In this document: positions 8,626 through 17,285 of the stretch, piece after piece | Layout: each line of letters opens with the position of its first letter | Position numbering within the stretch: the first letter of the stretch is position 1 | NCBI GenBank assembly: GCA_035297145.1 | Contig: DATGZN010000108.1 | Span: 1-63,592 of the forward strand | Direction: 5' to 3' | Source: QHXW01 sp035297145 | GTDB taxonomy: Bacteria; Acidobacteriota; Terriglobia; Bryobacterales; Bryobacteraceae | Length of the DNA stretch: 63,592 nucleotides | Made by a program: the position numbers and the translations under genes | The notes under the pieces: generated by a model | The model's input: the letters and a program-made list of their open reading frames with translations, nothing else | Told to the model about the DNA's origin: nothing | Databases searched by the model: none

Positions 8626-9705
8626 ATGAAAATGCTCATTACGGGGGGAGCCGGCTTCATCGGCTCAAACGCGGCAAGCCGGTATCTGCAACGAGGCTGG
8701 GACGTCGTGGTCATCGACAACCTGGCACGGGAAGGCGTTCACAAGAACTTGGAGTGGCTGAGACCCCAGGGCTCGTTGCAATTCGAGCAAGTGGACGTGC
8801 GAGACGCCGAAAAGCTTGCCTCCGTGTTCCGGCAGCACCGCGATGCCGACCAGGTGCTGCATCTTGCCGCCCAAGTGGCCGTTACCACTTCGGTGACTGC
8901 TCCGCGCGAGGATTTCGAAATCAATGCACTCGGCGCCTTCAACGTCCTGGAAGCGATACGTCTCTCAGGAATAAAAGCGCCGGTCCTTTATTCTTCGACT
9001 AACAAGGTGTATGGCGAGCTGACGGAGCTTGGGGTCGAGGAAAAAGAGGGACGCTATGCTTACAAATCTCTTCCCTTCGGCGTTCCCGAGTCGCAAAATC
9101 TTGATTTTCACTCTCCGTACGGCTGCTCCAAGGGCGCAGCAGATCAATATTTCATTGACTACCACAGGATCTATGGGCTTCGTACCATCGTCTTTCGGCA
9201 GTCGTGTATCTATGGCTATCGTCAATTCGGAGCGGAAGACCAGGGTTGGGTGGCCTGGTTCATGATCGCCAGCCAACTGGACCAGCCCATAACAGTATAC
9301 GGGGACGGGAAACAGGTAAGGGACATTTTGTTTATCGATGACTTGCTGGACGCTTACGACACGGCTTTTGCCGCGGGAGACCGACCTGTTGGGCGGGCCT
9401 ACAACATCGGAGGAGGTCCGGATAACATCCTCTCGCTGCTGGAGCTGATCCAGTATATTGGAAAGCGGCAAAACCGCAAGTTGCCTTTCGATTTCGCGGA
9501 CTGGCGTCCCGGTGATCAGAAGGTTTTTGTCAGTGACATTCGTCTTGCTCAGGCTGAACTTTGCTGGACACCAAAAATCAGGTGTGTACAAGGCCTCGAG
9601 CTTCTCTATGATTGGGTTAGCCTCAACAAAGAACTCTTTGTTGAGGAATACCGTAGTCTTGACGGTGCAAGCCAGGCAAAATCAAACCGTTGCAGCGCGT
9701 CGTGA
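8626..9705 (+). CDS. rfbE: NAD-dependent epimerase, CDP-paratose 2-epimerase type
   Basis: A 359-residue extended short-chain dehydrogenase. The Rossmann motif ITGGAGFIG lies at residues 5-13, HLAAQVAVTTSV follows near 85, then SSTNKVYG, and the catalytic YGCSK has Tyr165 and Lys169. These blocks, with FRQSCIYG and YGDGKQVRD, are characteristic of CDP-paratose 2-epimerases (RfbE/Tyv), which convert CDP-paratose to CDP-tyvelose. The window has no CDP-glucose pathway genes, so the real substrate could be another CDP- or UDP-sugar. ATG 8626 follows GGAG with good spacing. It lies between an FkbM-like gene and a fragment of that gene's paralogue. Confidence 0.85.
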   Translation: MKMLITGGAGFIGSNAASRYLQRGWDVVVIDNLAREGVHKNLEWLRPQGSLQFEQVDVRDAEKLASVFRQHRDADQVLHLAAQVAVTTSVTAPREDFEINALGAFNVLEAIRLSGIKAPVLYSSTNKVYGELTELGVEEKEGRYAYKSLPFGVPESQNLDFHSPYGCSKGAADQYFIDYHRIYGLRTIVFRQSCIYGYRQFGAEDQGWVAWFMIASQLDQPITVYGDGKQVRDILFIDDLLDAYDTAFAAGDRPVGRAYNIGGGPDNILSLLELIQYIGKRQNRKLPFDFADWRPGDQKVFVSDIRLAQAELCWTPKIRCVQGLELLYDWVSLNKELFVEEYRSLDGASQAKSNRCSAS

Positions 9706-9803
9706 CTGCTGGGTGTGTGCAGAACAATGGAGTTCCTTCGCCTCCACTCGTAACTTACTGGCTTCGACAGCTCTGTCCAACAGCCATTCCAACGAAAGAT
9801 TAG

Positions 9804-10140
9804 CCGTTCGTATATCGGATTCCAGCGCAGACAATTCCGGGACAAGTGTTGTGGGCGGACGCGCTGTACTTCAGAGACGCTGCAGAGAAGGGCTATGAGG
9901 CTGCCTGGTCGGTGCCGCTGAGCGAGCAGAAGATCCTGAAACTCGCCTGTCTGTTCGAAATTTTCGGGCTGGAGGATTGTACCCCAGAGCCTCTGCTGAA
10001 ATACCGTGAACGCTTGGCGCCTCTGATCGGAGTCGAGCCTTGCCTGGACCTGATTGCGCTGGCGCTAGAGGGACAGCAATCTCCCTATAGCCGCTACCTG
10101 GAGCGCTTCGAAAAAAAGCCGGATTCGTTCTTTCCTCCGG
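9804..10140 (+). pseudogene. detached C-terminal fragment of FkbM-like paralogue
   Basis: Translated in one frame, this stretch reads PFVYRIPAQT, GQVLWADALYFRD, KILKLACLFEIFGLED and KPDSFFPPG. It matches the last ~112 residues of the FkbM-like protein at 7300-8310 nearly position by position, with about one change in four. An in-frame TAG at 9801 stands directly before the match, and homology stops at the point corresponding to the full gene's terminus without its stop codon. The methyltransferase catalytic part is absent. This is the remnant of a second FkbM-like gene that once flanked rfbE on the other side. A free-standing protein starting near GTG 9846 cannot be fully excluded. Confidence 0.8.
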
Positions 10141-10509
10141 GATCACCGCGGTACAGGCGGGGCCAACGGACCGTTTCTGCCTACCCAGCTTTAACAAAAA
10201 CCGTCAGGATACAGAAAAATAGCGATCCGGCACCAGCCAGGTCCCACGTAATTTCGTTTTCAATTTCCGACCGAATGTTTGGTACACTAGAGTGCTCAAG
10301 TAACAGTCCGTTCGGGCAACGTTGCAGGATTAATGACTTTCTTCTGCGACCTTTCAGAGTTCACGCGCCGCAGGGGGACTCGACGGCACTCTAGCTAATG
10401 ACCAGAGCCGCTAGCGGTCATGTATACCAGGTCCAGTCGCGCCGCCGGCCGATGAGTTACGTCAACACCCATTTGACCGAGCGGTTGCAGCGATCCTTAG
10501 GAGACTTCA
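10141..10509. other. 369-bp spacer, no gene seen
   Basis: It follows the FkbM fragment and precedes a GT2 gene. No protein-like frame is recognised. An AGGAG ribosome-binding site at 10499-10503 belongs to the next gene. This is the most likely place for a promoter of the following four genes, but I do not see a clear consensus. Confidence 0.4.
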
Positions 10510-11301
10510 ATGATTGAGAACGCTGCAATGCCGGCTCGTTCCACGGCGTCCCCCTCCCCTAACGCTGCGCGAGCGTTTATCATCATCCCGGCATACAACG
10601 AAGGTCACGGTATCGCCGGGCTGCTTGGCCAATTGCAGAGGCTGTCAGGGGACCTGCCGCTATCCGTAATTCTGGTGAACGACGGCAGCACCGACGATAC
10701 GCTGGTGGAAGCTGCGAGGTTCCAAGGCGTGGTGGACCTCGAGATCATCAACCATTCTGTGAATCAGGGCGTGCCTCAGACTTTCTACGACGGACTCGCC
10801 GCAGCCGCTTCCCGGTGCGAGAACGACGACTACATCGTGATTGTGGAAGGAGACGGCACAAATGACCTGCAATGGGTTCCCAGGATGTCGGCCCTAATTC
10901 AGGAGGGAGCCGATCTCGTGATTGCCTCACGATTTGTCCCGGGAGGCGGCTACCTTAATTTTCCGCGACACAGAACCTGGGGCAGCCGCCTTGTCAATTA
11001 TGCACTCCGAATGTTGCTGCGGTTTCCCGGAGTCACGGATTACACAATCTTCTTCCGCGCCTATCGAGCGGCGGTCGTCAAGAAGGCCCTCGAAGAATAC
11101 GCAGCAAGTCTGGTCTCCGGGCGATCGTTCGCCGCCAATCTGGAGATCCTGCTGAAAGTACGGCCCCATGTGAAAAAGATGCGCGAAGTTCCTCTCGTAT
11201 ACGACTACGCTCACAAGGGCGGCCCCAGCAGCATGCGCGTGTTTCGGACTCTTTACGAATACGGGCCGCTGCTCCTGCGTTGGTATCTGGGCCGGCTCTA
11301 G
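10510..11301 (+). CDS. family 2 glycosyltransferase, dolichol-phosphate-mannose synthase-like
   Basis: 263 residues, ATG 10510 preceded by AGGAG with 6-nt spacing. The motifs FIIIPAYNEGHG (about 23-34), VNDGSTDDT and VEGDGTND (DxD-type metal site near 117) and the SRFVPGG segment are those of DPM1/GT2 enzymes, which load a sugar from a nucleotide onto polyprenyl phosphate or extend a lipid-linked glycan. It has no clear C-terminal transmembrane pair, unlike the GT2 at 16188-17258. It opens a run of four plus-strand genes with short spacers (methyltransferase, FkbM, membrane protein). Confidence 0.88.
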   Translation: MIENAAMPARSTASPSPNAARAFIIIPAYNEGHGIAGLLGQLQRLSGDLPLSVILVNDGSTDDTLVEAARFQGVVDLEIINHSVNQGVPQTFYDGLAAAASRCENDDYIVIVEGDGTNDLQWVPRMSALIQEGADLVIASRFVPGGGYLNFPRHRTWGSRLVNYALRMLLRFPGVTDYTIFFRAYRAAVVKKALEEYAASLVSGRSFAANLEILLKVRPHVKKMREVPLVYDYAHKGGPSSMRVFRTLYEYGPLLLRWYLGRL

Positions 11302-11314
11302 GAGTCCTCAGGAA

Positions 11315-12220
11315 GTGGTAGTAACGCAACAACGACGTAGCGTCGCCTTATCCAACCCAACGCCGCCGTGCGTGGTATGCGGAACACCGTCAGTACCTTA
11401 CGGATCCAAAGCGGGGTACGACCTGTTTCACTGCTCTGCGTGCCTCCACCTGTTCGTTTGGCCTATGCCTGCCAACGTGGACTTCATTTATGGTGAAGAC
11501 TATTTCACAGGCGCCAAAGCGGGCTTTGGGTACACCGATTACGATCGTGACAAGCAAGCCATGGCGCCAACGTTTCACGCGTATCTCAACCGCATCGAGA
11601 AGGTATTGGGAGGTACCGGCACGCTTCTGGACGTGGGCGCCGCTACCGGTTTCTTTCTCGATCTCGCGCGAAGCCGGAAATGGGAGGTACACGGGATAGA
11701 GGTGAGCGTGAGCGCCGCCACTACTGCGCGTTCAAAGGGGCTGGATGTTCTGACCGGTCCGGTGGAAAGCTGCGACTCTCCTCCGGGCAGCTTTGACGCA
11801 GTTTGCATGTGGGACGTCATCGAGCACATGCCCAACCCCTGCGCAGCTGTGACTCATGTGCGGCAGCTGCTTAAGCCCGGCGGCATACTCGCCGTCAACA
11901 CGCCCGATAGTGACAGCCTTTTACCCCGGCTCCTGGGCGTCAAGTGGCATCTGATCATTCCTCCGGAACACCTCAACCTTTTCAGCCGCCGATCCCTGCG
12001 CATTCTTTTGGAGCGGCACGGCTTTGAGATTCTGGATCTAACGAGGGTGGGCAAGACATTCACGCTCCAATACACAGCACAATTCGCTCTCAAAACATTG
12101 GGGCTGCTAGATGGCCCGGCCGGACGGATCAGCCGCGCTTTGAACGGCACTTGGATGGGCCGATGGCGGATTCCCATCAATCTTCGGGATAACGTCTTTA
12201 CCCTGGCCCGTGCGCGGTGA
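11315..12220 (+). CDS. SAM-dependent methyltransferase with N-terminal zinc ribbon
   Basis: 301 residues from GTG 11315, with GGAG at 11300-11303 upstream. A C19-x2-C22...C40-x2-C43 zinc ribbon at the N-terminus precedes a class I methyltransferase domain (LLDVGAATGFFLDLA, then MWDVIEHMPNP and LKPGGILAVNTPD). This architecture is common among sugar C- or O-methyltransferases of antibiotic and LPS clusters. Its neighbours are glycosyltransferases and FkbM enzymes, so a nucleotide- or lipid-linked sugar is the likely acceptor. Confidence 0.88.
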   Translation: MVVTQQRRSVALSNPTPPCVVCGTPSVPYGSKAGYDLFHCSACLHLFVWPMPANVDFIYGEDYFTGAKAGFGYTDYDRDKQAMAPTFHAYLNRIEKVLGGTGTLLDVGAATGFFLDLARSRKWEVHGIEVSVSAATTARSKGLDVLTGPVESCDSPPGSFDAVCMWDVIEHMPNPCAAVTHVRQLLKPGGILAVNTPDSDSLLPRLLGVKWHLIIPPEHLNLFSRRSLRILLERHGFEILDLTRVGKTFTLQYTAQFALKTLGLLDGPAGRISRALNGTWMGRWRIPINLRDNVFTLARAR

Positions 12221-12257
12221 ATTCGGTCATGCAAGATGCTCCTCCCTGGAAACCTGA

Positions 12258-13136
12258 ATGACGGCTGCCGAATTCATTTACACCGTCATATTGAAGCCTC
12301 GGCCGCTGAAACTCATCGCCAACGCGCTCATTCGCCGGATCATTCCTAAACGGTTGGCCGTTTCGGGAGGAGTCGTTGTGCTGAACCCCAGAGATCCGGT
12401 GGTTTCGGGCGCCCTTACCTTCGGAGTCTACGAAAAGCCTGAAACAACTTTCTTCTGCGAGGCCTGCAAACCGGGCATGACAGTCCTCGACATAGGCGCC
12501 AACGTCGGCTATTACACTGCGTTGGCAATGGCGCGCGTCGCGGGCGGAAGCATTATAGCGATGGAACCCGACGAAGAAAGCTTTCGATATCTCCAACAGA
12601 CCGTTCACGCAAACGGGGCGGTAAACACAATCTGCGTGCCCAAGGCAGCGGCCTCCCAAAATGGCACAGTGCGATTGTACACGTCGACGTTGAACCGGGC
12701 AGACAACCGTCTCTACCCCAACGAACTGGCCAGTGATTCATGCGACGTAGAGGCGGTTACCGTCGATTCGTTGCTGGCGGAACTGCACGTTCCTTCGGTC
12801 GACCTGGTCAAGATCGACGTGCAGGGCTTCGAAGGTCATGTTCTTCGCGGCATGCGAGCGACCATCAGCCAATCACCGCACTTGATTATCTTGATCGAGT
12901 TTTGGCCACATGGTTTGAGAAGTGCAGGCACGAATCCCATCGAGGTCCTGACGGAGTGGGAGGACATGGGACTGCGTCTGTTTGAGCTGACCCATAGGAG
13001 CACTCTCCAGCCCCTGTCGGACAAACAGGGATTAGTGAACCGGCTTCCGGGAAAACGATACACGAACATCGTCGCTTACCGGGGACCCGGAACACCTCCT
13101 TTGTTGGACGGCAGGCAACCGGGCGGCAGGCTCTAG
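12258..13136 (+). CDS. FkbM-family methyltransferase
   Basis: 292 residues of typical FkbM length. The SAM motif VLDIGANVGYYT lies near residue 75, EPDEES follows the second strand, and the hallmark KIDVQGFEGHVLRGM is near 184. The hydrophobic C-terminal half ends with RYTNIVAYR. FkbM enzymes O-methylate sugar or polyketide hydroxyls. Placed between the zinc-ribbon methyltransferase and a large membrane protein in the same orientation, it probably modifies the same glycan. Confidence 0.9.
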   Translation: MTAAEFIYTVILKPRPLKLIANALIRRIIPKRLAVSGGVVVLNPRDPVVSGALTFGVYEKPETTFFCEACKPGMTVLDIGANVGYYTALAMARVAGGSIIAMEPDEESFRYLQQTVHANGAVNTICVPKAAASQNGTVRLYTSTLNRADNRLYPNELASDSCDVEAVTVDSLLAELHVPSVDLVKIDVQGFEGHVLRGMRATISQSPHLIILIEFWPHGLRSAGTNPIEVLTEWEDMGLRLFELTHRSTLQPLSDKQGLVNRLPGKRYTNIVAYRGPGTPPLLDGRQPGGRL

Positions 13137-13175
13137 TTGGGCTCTTGGCGCACAGTCGTGTGCTAGGTTGACACC

Positions 13176-15491
13176 ATGCCGCGAAGTCACAGAAGAGTGA
13201 AACGGAAACGGCCGGTAGCCCCGGTGGCCAGTCCGCGTCGCGGTGAGGTTTCCGGAACTCGTATTTCCCCCGCGTCTTTATTGGCAGGATTGCGATCACT
13301 GTCTCCGCCTGAAACGCTGGCCTTAACGGCATGGATAACGGCCATCACGGCGCTGCTCGTTCTGCTGATCGCCCATCTTCAGCGGATCTTGCCGAAATCA
13401 TTCCACTATTCCGGTACTTTATCGACGGTATCCGCCTGGACCTTGTTAGCGGCCTTGCTTTCGGGTTTGGTCATGGCCTTAGCTCAGCCCAGGCGGTGGC
13501 TAAGTTCAGATACTCGTATCAGCATCCAGGGGATCAAGTCGTACATCCTGGCGATGCAAACCGGCATACTGCTGCTCCCCGTGCCGGCTTTCCTGCTGGT
13601 CTGGAAGTCGCCCTACGACAATCTGGAGTGGTTCGGCTACGGGTTCCTGAATAAACGCTGGCTCTTTGCATTCTACTGGCTGGCCACCCTGGCGTCCCTT
13701 GTATTCCCGCACATTTTTGCCTATCTGCTGGAGTCCCGATCTCAATCTTCCAGTGTGCTGCCTGCTCCCGAGACCTCCGAGATACTGGAAATCCCTCAAG
13801 GCAGAAAGTCGAGGAAATGGTTCTGGACAGTGAGCCGGACACTCCTCGCCTTGTGCTTGGCCTGGTTCTTAGCCGGCCCGCCGTGGAACTTGTACCGGCA
13901 TCACCGGCCCATTGACTTTCATGAGCAGGTGAATCTCGGTCCTTTGCAGGCCATCGAAAAAGGCTACATACCATATATCGGTGCCGCTTCCACGCAATAC
14001 GGCCCGGGCTCAGAGCTCGTGACTTATCTCTTTATGAAGCTGGCTGGACGTTTCGACGTCGTGGGTTTTCGCGAGGCAACCGCATGCCTGCATTTGGCTA
14101 CTATGCTGGGCTTCTGCCTGGTGGCTTTTTCTCTGTTGGATATCTGGTCGGGCCTGGCGGTCTTGCTGCTAGGGCTGGCCTATTCGCCCTTGATTTTTTT
14201 TCTATGGGCGCCGGACGGCACCCTGTATGGCTTCTATGGTTGGGGTAACGGCTGCAGATATCTTGGGGTTCTGATTGTCATCGCAGGGCTTGCGCGGCTG
14301 GCGCACTCGGAGCGGCCGCACCGGTGGGTGTGGCCCTCGTTCGTCCTGGGACTCATTTGGGGCCTTTTTTCTTGGCTGTCACAGGAGAATCTCTCGTCCA
14401 CGGCACTAGGCGCGGGCTTATTAATGACCCTGCTTTGGCTCACCGACACCACCAAGCCAAGAACCATCGTCCATATCAGTCTCAGTCTGTTGTGCGGGTT
14501 GGTTGGGTTCTGGGCACCGATCCTGTCGTACTACAGCTGGCATGGGGTGGTGCGAGATTTTGTCCACTGGTATTTTCTGGTCCCTAGCATGGTTGTCCGG
14601 GGTTTCAGCAACACCTTTTGGCCTCCAACAGACACTCTGCAGGCCAAAGCGTTCTACTTTACGGGGCCGTTCCTCATCCTGGCCGGCATATGCACCATTG
14701 GCGACTTCCGCAGGCTCCGTCCGAGGAAGCACCTGAACCGCTCCCAGGTGTGCCTGTTGGGCTTTCTCTGTTCGCTGGCGGCTTCCTACCCGTCATCGCT
14801 TTTCCGGAGTGATAGCAGTCACCTGATAAATACACTCATCGCCCTACCTTTCGTAATCTTCCTGGCTTGCCGGCATGTTCCCGACTGGGTCTTTAAGACA
14901 CTACCGGTTCGCTGGGTCTGGCGCATCGCCATGATCGCATTGGTTTTCTACTTGTATCCACTCAGTCCGTTCTTTCATGACATATATAACCGCACCGTGC
15001 TGTCCCCATTGTCCAAGTTCGCTAAACCGCAATCGGCACAAGCCCGGCCGGTCGACTACCGAATCCCCTTCCAGCGCGCGACCCGGTACTTGAGCGATGA
15101 ACCCTACGCGGCTGCCAGCCTCGGTGATATTCCCATGCGTACTTTTTTGGAGTATATGGAGGGATTGCGCGAGCTGATCGGCAATAGGAGAACCTACATA
15201 CAGGGCTTCCCTGGTACCGCGGCGTCGTTTCCCTATTTCATGATGGACTTAACGCCTGCGCCTCACTTGGTAGACCAGGATATGTTAATGATCAACTCTG
15301 CCGTGCGCGATGAGGCAGTGGCATACTTCACTGAACATGTTCGGGAATGTGACGCCGTCATCACTGCTGACCTTGCGTCTCAGGAAGCACAAGTCTTCCT
15401 GCGGGCGTATCCAAACGCCGTCGGCGTGAAGCGCTCCCTGGGCCGCAATACTGTCTATGTGCTGCTCAGTGGGACTTCGCAGGGCCGGTAG
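13176..15491 (+). CDS. large polytopic membrane protein, GT-C-like
   Basis: 771 residues, ATG 13176. A very basic N-terminus (residues 1-30) is followed by about a dozen hydrophobic spans and a C-terminal soluble part of about 170 residues. An acidic-aromatic loop after one early span (RPIDFHEQVN, near 245) is where GT-C glycosyltransferases carry their catalytic acidic residue. The soluble tail ends with ITADLASQEA, suggesting an extracytoplasmic domain. I infer a polyprenyl-phosphate-sugar-using glycosyltransferase or a related membrane protein of polysaccharide synthesis; the family is not certain. Its last 26 bases overlap the convergent methyltransferase gene. Confidence 0.75.
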   Translation: MPRSHRRVKRKRPVAPVASPRRGEVSGTRISPASLLAGLRSLSPPETLALTAWITAITALLVLLIAHLQRILPKSFHYSGTLSTVSAWTLLAALLSGLVMALAQPRRWLSSDTRISIQGIKSYILAMQTGILLLPVPAFLLVWKSPYDNLEWFGYGFLNKRWLFAFYWLATLASLVFPHIFAYLLESRSQSSSVLPAPETSEILEIPQGRKSRKWFWTVSRTLLALCLAWFLAGPPWNLYRHHRPIDFHEQVNLGPLQAIEKGYIPYIGAASTQYGPGSELVTYLFMKLAGRFDVVGFREATACLHLATMLGFCLVAFSLLDIWSGLAVLLLGLAYSPLIFFLWAPDGTLYGFYGWGNGCRYLGVLIVIAGLARLAHSERPHRWVWPSFVLGLIWGLFSWLSQENLSSTALGAGLLMTLLWLTDTTKPRTIVHISLSLLCGLVGFWAPILSYYSWHGVVRDFVHWYFLVPSMVVRGFSNTFWPPTDTLQAKAFYFTGPFLILAGICTIGDFRRLRPRKHLNRSQVCLLGFLCSLAASYPSSLFRSDSSHLINTLIALPFVIFLACRHVPDWVFKTLPVRWVWRIAMIALVFYLYPLSPFFHDIYNRTVLSPLSKFAKPQSAQARPVDYRIPFQRATRYLSDEPYAAASLGDIPMRTFLEYMEGLRELIGNRRTYIQGFPGTAASFPYFMMDLTPAPHLVDQDMLMINSAVRDEAVAYFTEHVRECDAVITADLASQEAQVFLRAYPNAVGVKRSLGRNTVYVLLSGTSQGR

Positions 15492-16188
15492 CCGCGGGGT
15501 TTTTCCGCTCCCCAAACAACGCGTATTGCCCCCCCACCGGCACCCCGGCCAGCAGCGATTCCAGGCCGCCTAAGTATCGATAAGCAACCTGCGGAAAATA
15601 GAGGAAATATTCCAGACGAATGCGGCGCAGACCCGCCGCGGCCACCCTCGCCTCAGCTTCCTTGGCGCGGAGAAGAACGGCATCCGCATCAATGGGTGTG
15701 CGGCTTACGATGAGCCGGGTAATCGGGTTAAGCGGATTATGCTCGATCATGCAGAAGATTCCGCCCGGCCGCACGACCCGGACGATCTCCGCGGTGAGGG
15801 CTGCACGGGCATTGGGCGGAACATGATGATAAACGCAAACGGCTGTGACGAAATCAAAATTCGCATCGCTAAACGGAATAGCCGCAGGATCGCGTTGCAC
15901 GCGCGTTTCGATTCCAGAGATTTCGTGCATCATATCCGCCGAAACATCACATCCGGCGACATACCCAAAATCGAGACGAAGCAGATCGAGCAGTTCTCCT
16001 CTGCCGCAGCCGACGTCTAAATACCGAAGGCCGGCCGTAGCCATCCGGCGCCGCTGAAAAAACCTGTGGATCAAGTCCCGTTTGCGGGTGTGAAAAAACA
16101 GCGACTCCCGGCCCGAGAAGCGGTCGCGAATGGGATCTCGCAGCAGTTGCTCGTACGAGGACGCCAGTTGATCGAATCGGGGCTCCAT
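15466..16188 (-). CDS. class I SAM-dependent methyltransferase
   Basis: 240 residues with the standard motifs: YLDVGCGRGELLDLL near 57-70, CDVSADM, IPFSDANFDFV, and VVRPGGIFCMIEHNP in post-motif III. It is the last gene of the minus-strand nadE operon. Its ATG shares one base with the stop of the preceding glycosyltransferase (ATGA), so translation is coupled. A tailoring role on the same glycan or its lipid carrier is likely. The 3' end overlaps the convergent membrane-protein gene by 26 bp. Confidence 0.88.
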   Translation of the reverse strand: MEPRFDQLASSYEQLLRDPIRDRFSGRESLFFHTRKRDLIHRFFQRRRMATAGLRYLDVGCGRGELLDLLRLDFGYVAGCDVSADMMHEISGIETRVQRDPAAIPFSDANFDFVTAVCVYHHVPPNARAALTAEIVRVVRPGGIFCMIEHNPLNPITRLIVSRTPIDADAVLLRAKEAEARVAAAGLRRIRLEYFLYFPQVAYRYLGGLESLLAGVPVGGQYALFGERKNPAATGPAKSH

Positions 16189-17258
16189 CAGCGTATGGGC
16201 GCGGCGGTCGCACCGGACCGTTCGACGCGGTCGCCGGCTTGGACATCCGTGCCGAACCTTCGGGCCACGACGTACAACGGTCTCCCTTTCGATTGTTCGT
16301 ACAGCTTAGCAACGTATTCTCCCAGAACACCGATGCTCATCAGAGTAATGCTGCCGATGAAAGAAACCAGCACAGTCAGGGAGGTCCACCCAGGCACCGT
16401 GTACCAACCCAAAAAATGGGCCAGAAGCGCCCGCAGCCCCTCCTCAACTCCGAAGAGGCCGATGACTGCGCCCATGATGATGCTGAGCCGTAAGGGTATG
16501 GTCGAGAAGGATGTCGCCGCCGTCCACGAGAAGCTGAGCATCCTTGCCAGCGAGTATTTTGTGGAACCGGCAACACGGGGCCGCCGGTGATATCTCACGC
16601 CAACTTGCGGAAAGCCCACCCAGGCCACCATGCCCCGCAAGAAGCGGTGCGTCTCTCGCATCTGCCGGACGGCATCGACGCACTCGCGAGAGATCAGGCG
16701 GAAATCGCCCACGTCGGCGGGCAAACCCTCGTATACCAGTGCTCGCATGATCCTATAGAAGGCCCATGCGGTGAAGCGCTTCAGCAAGCTCTCCCCGGCG
16801 CGGGACTCTCGGAGCCCGTATACCACATCATAGCCGTCACAATAGCGCTCGACCATCTCGTGGATCGCCGAGAGAGGATCCTGCAGATCGGCATCTAGAA
16901 GGACAACCGCATCACCGGTGGCATGGTCCAGTCCCGCCGTAGTAGCAATTTGATGGCCAAAATTGCGTGACAGGTGCAGTACAGCAACGCCGGGTTCAGT
17001 TCGCGCCCATTCCGCCAGGTACTCCAAGGTTCGGTCCGTGCTGCCATCATTCACCAGTACCAGTTCCAATGCGCCGGCGAGCGTCTGAGCAAACTCCTGA
17101 AGGGCCGACCGAAGAGAAGGCAACACCGCCTCTTCGTTGTACATTGGTATAACCAATGACAGCCTGGCGGGGGGACGTCGCGAGGTCAGAAGATGACGGG
17201 TTGCCTGTTCCGCTTCGCTCATCGGATCGCCGTAGGTGTCAATAGAATAGTCTGGCAC
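16188..17258 (-). CDS. membrane-anchored GT2 glycosyltransferase (GtrB/DPM1-like)
   Basis: 356 residues from GTG 17258; an ATG at 17222 is an equally plausible start. The catalytic domain has LVIPMYNEE (about 35-43), VNDGSTDRT, the metal-binding LLDADLQDP near 118-126, and RFLRGMVAW. Two C-terminal hydrophobic spans (about 255-275 and 293-315) anchor it to the membrane. This is the layout of polyprenyl-phosphate sugar synthases such as GtrB and ArnC. A GT-C-like membrane protein directly upstream could use the lipid-linked sugar it makes. Confidence 0.9.
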   Translation of the reverse strand: MPDYSIDTYGDPMSEAEQATRHLLTSRRPPARLSLVIPMYNEEAVLPSLRSALQEFAQTLAGALELVLVNDGSTDRTLEYLAEWARTEPGVAVLHLSRNFGHQIATTAGLDHATGDAVVLLDADLQDPLSAIHEMVERYCDGYDVVYGLRESRAGESLLKRFTAWAFYRIMRALVYEGLPADVGDFRLISRECVDAVRQMRETHRFLRGMVAWVGFPQVGVRYHRRPRVAGSTKYSLARMLSFSWTAATSFSTIPLRLSIIMGAVIGLFGVEEGLRALLAHFLGWYTVPGWTSLTVLVSFIGSITLMSIGVLGEYVAKLYEQSKGRPLYVVARRFGTDVQAGDRVERSGATAAPIR

Positions 17259-17285
17259 GCGGCTCGGTTGTCAAGTTTGGCGTCC

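Noticed and set aside
9458..9898. Possible gene overlapping the end of rfbE
   Set aside because: Composition and lack of motifs mark it as a shadow; the correct frame of the FkbM fragment explains the region.
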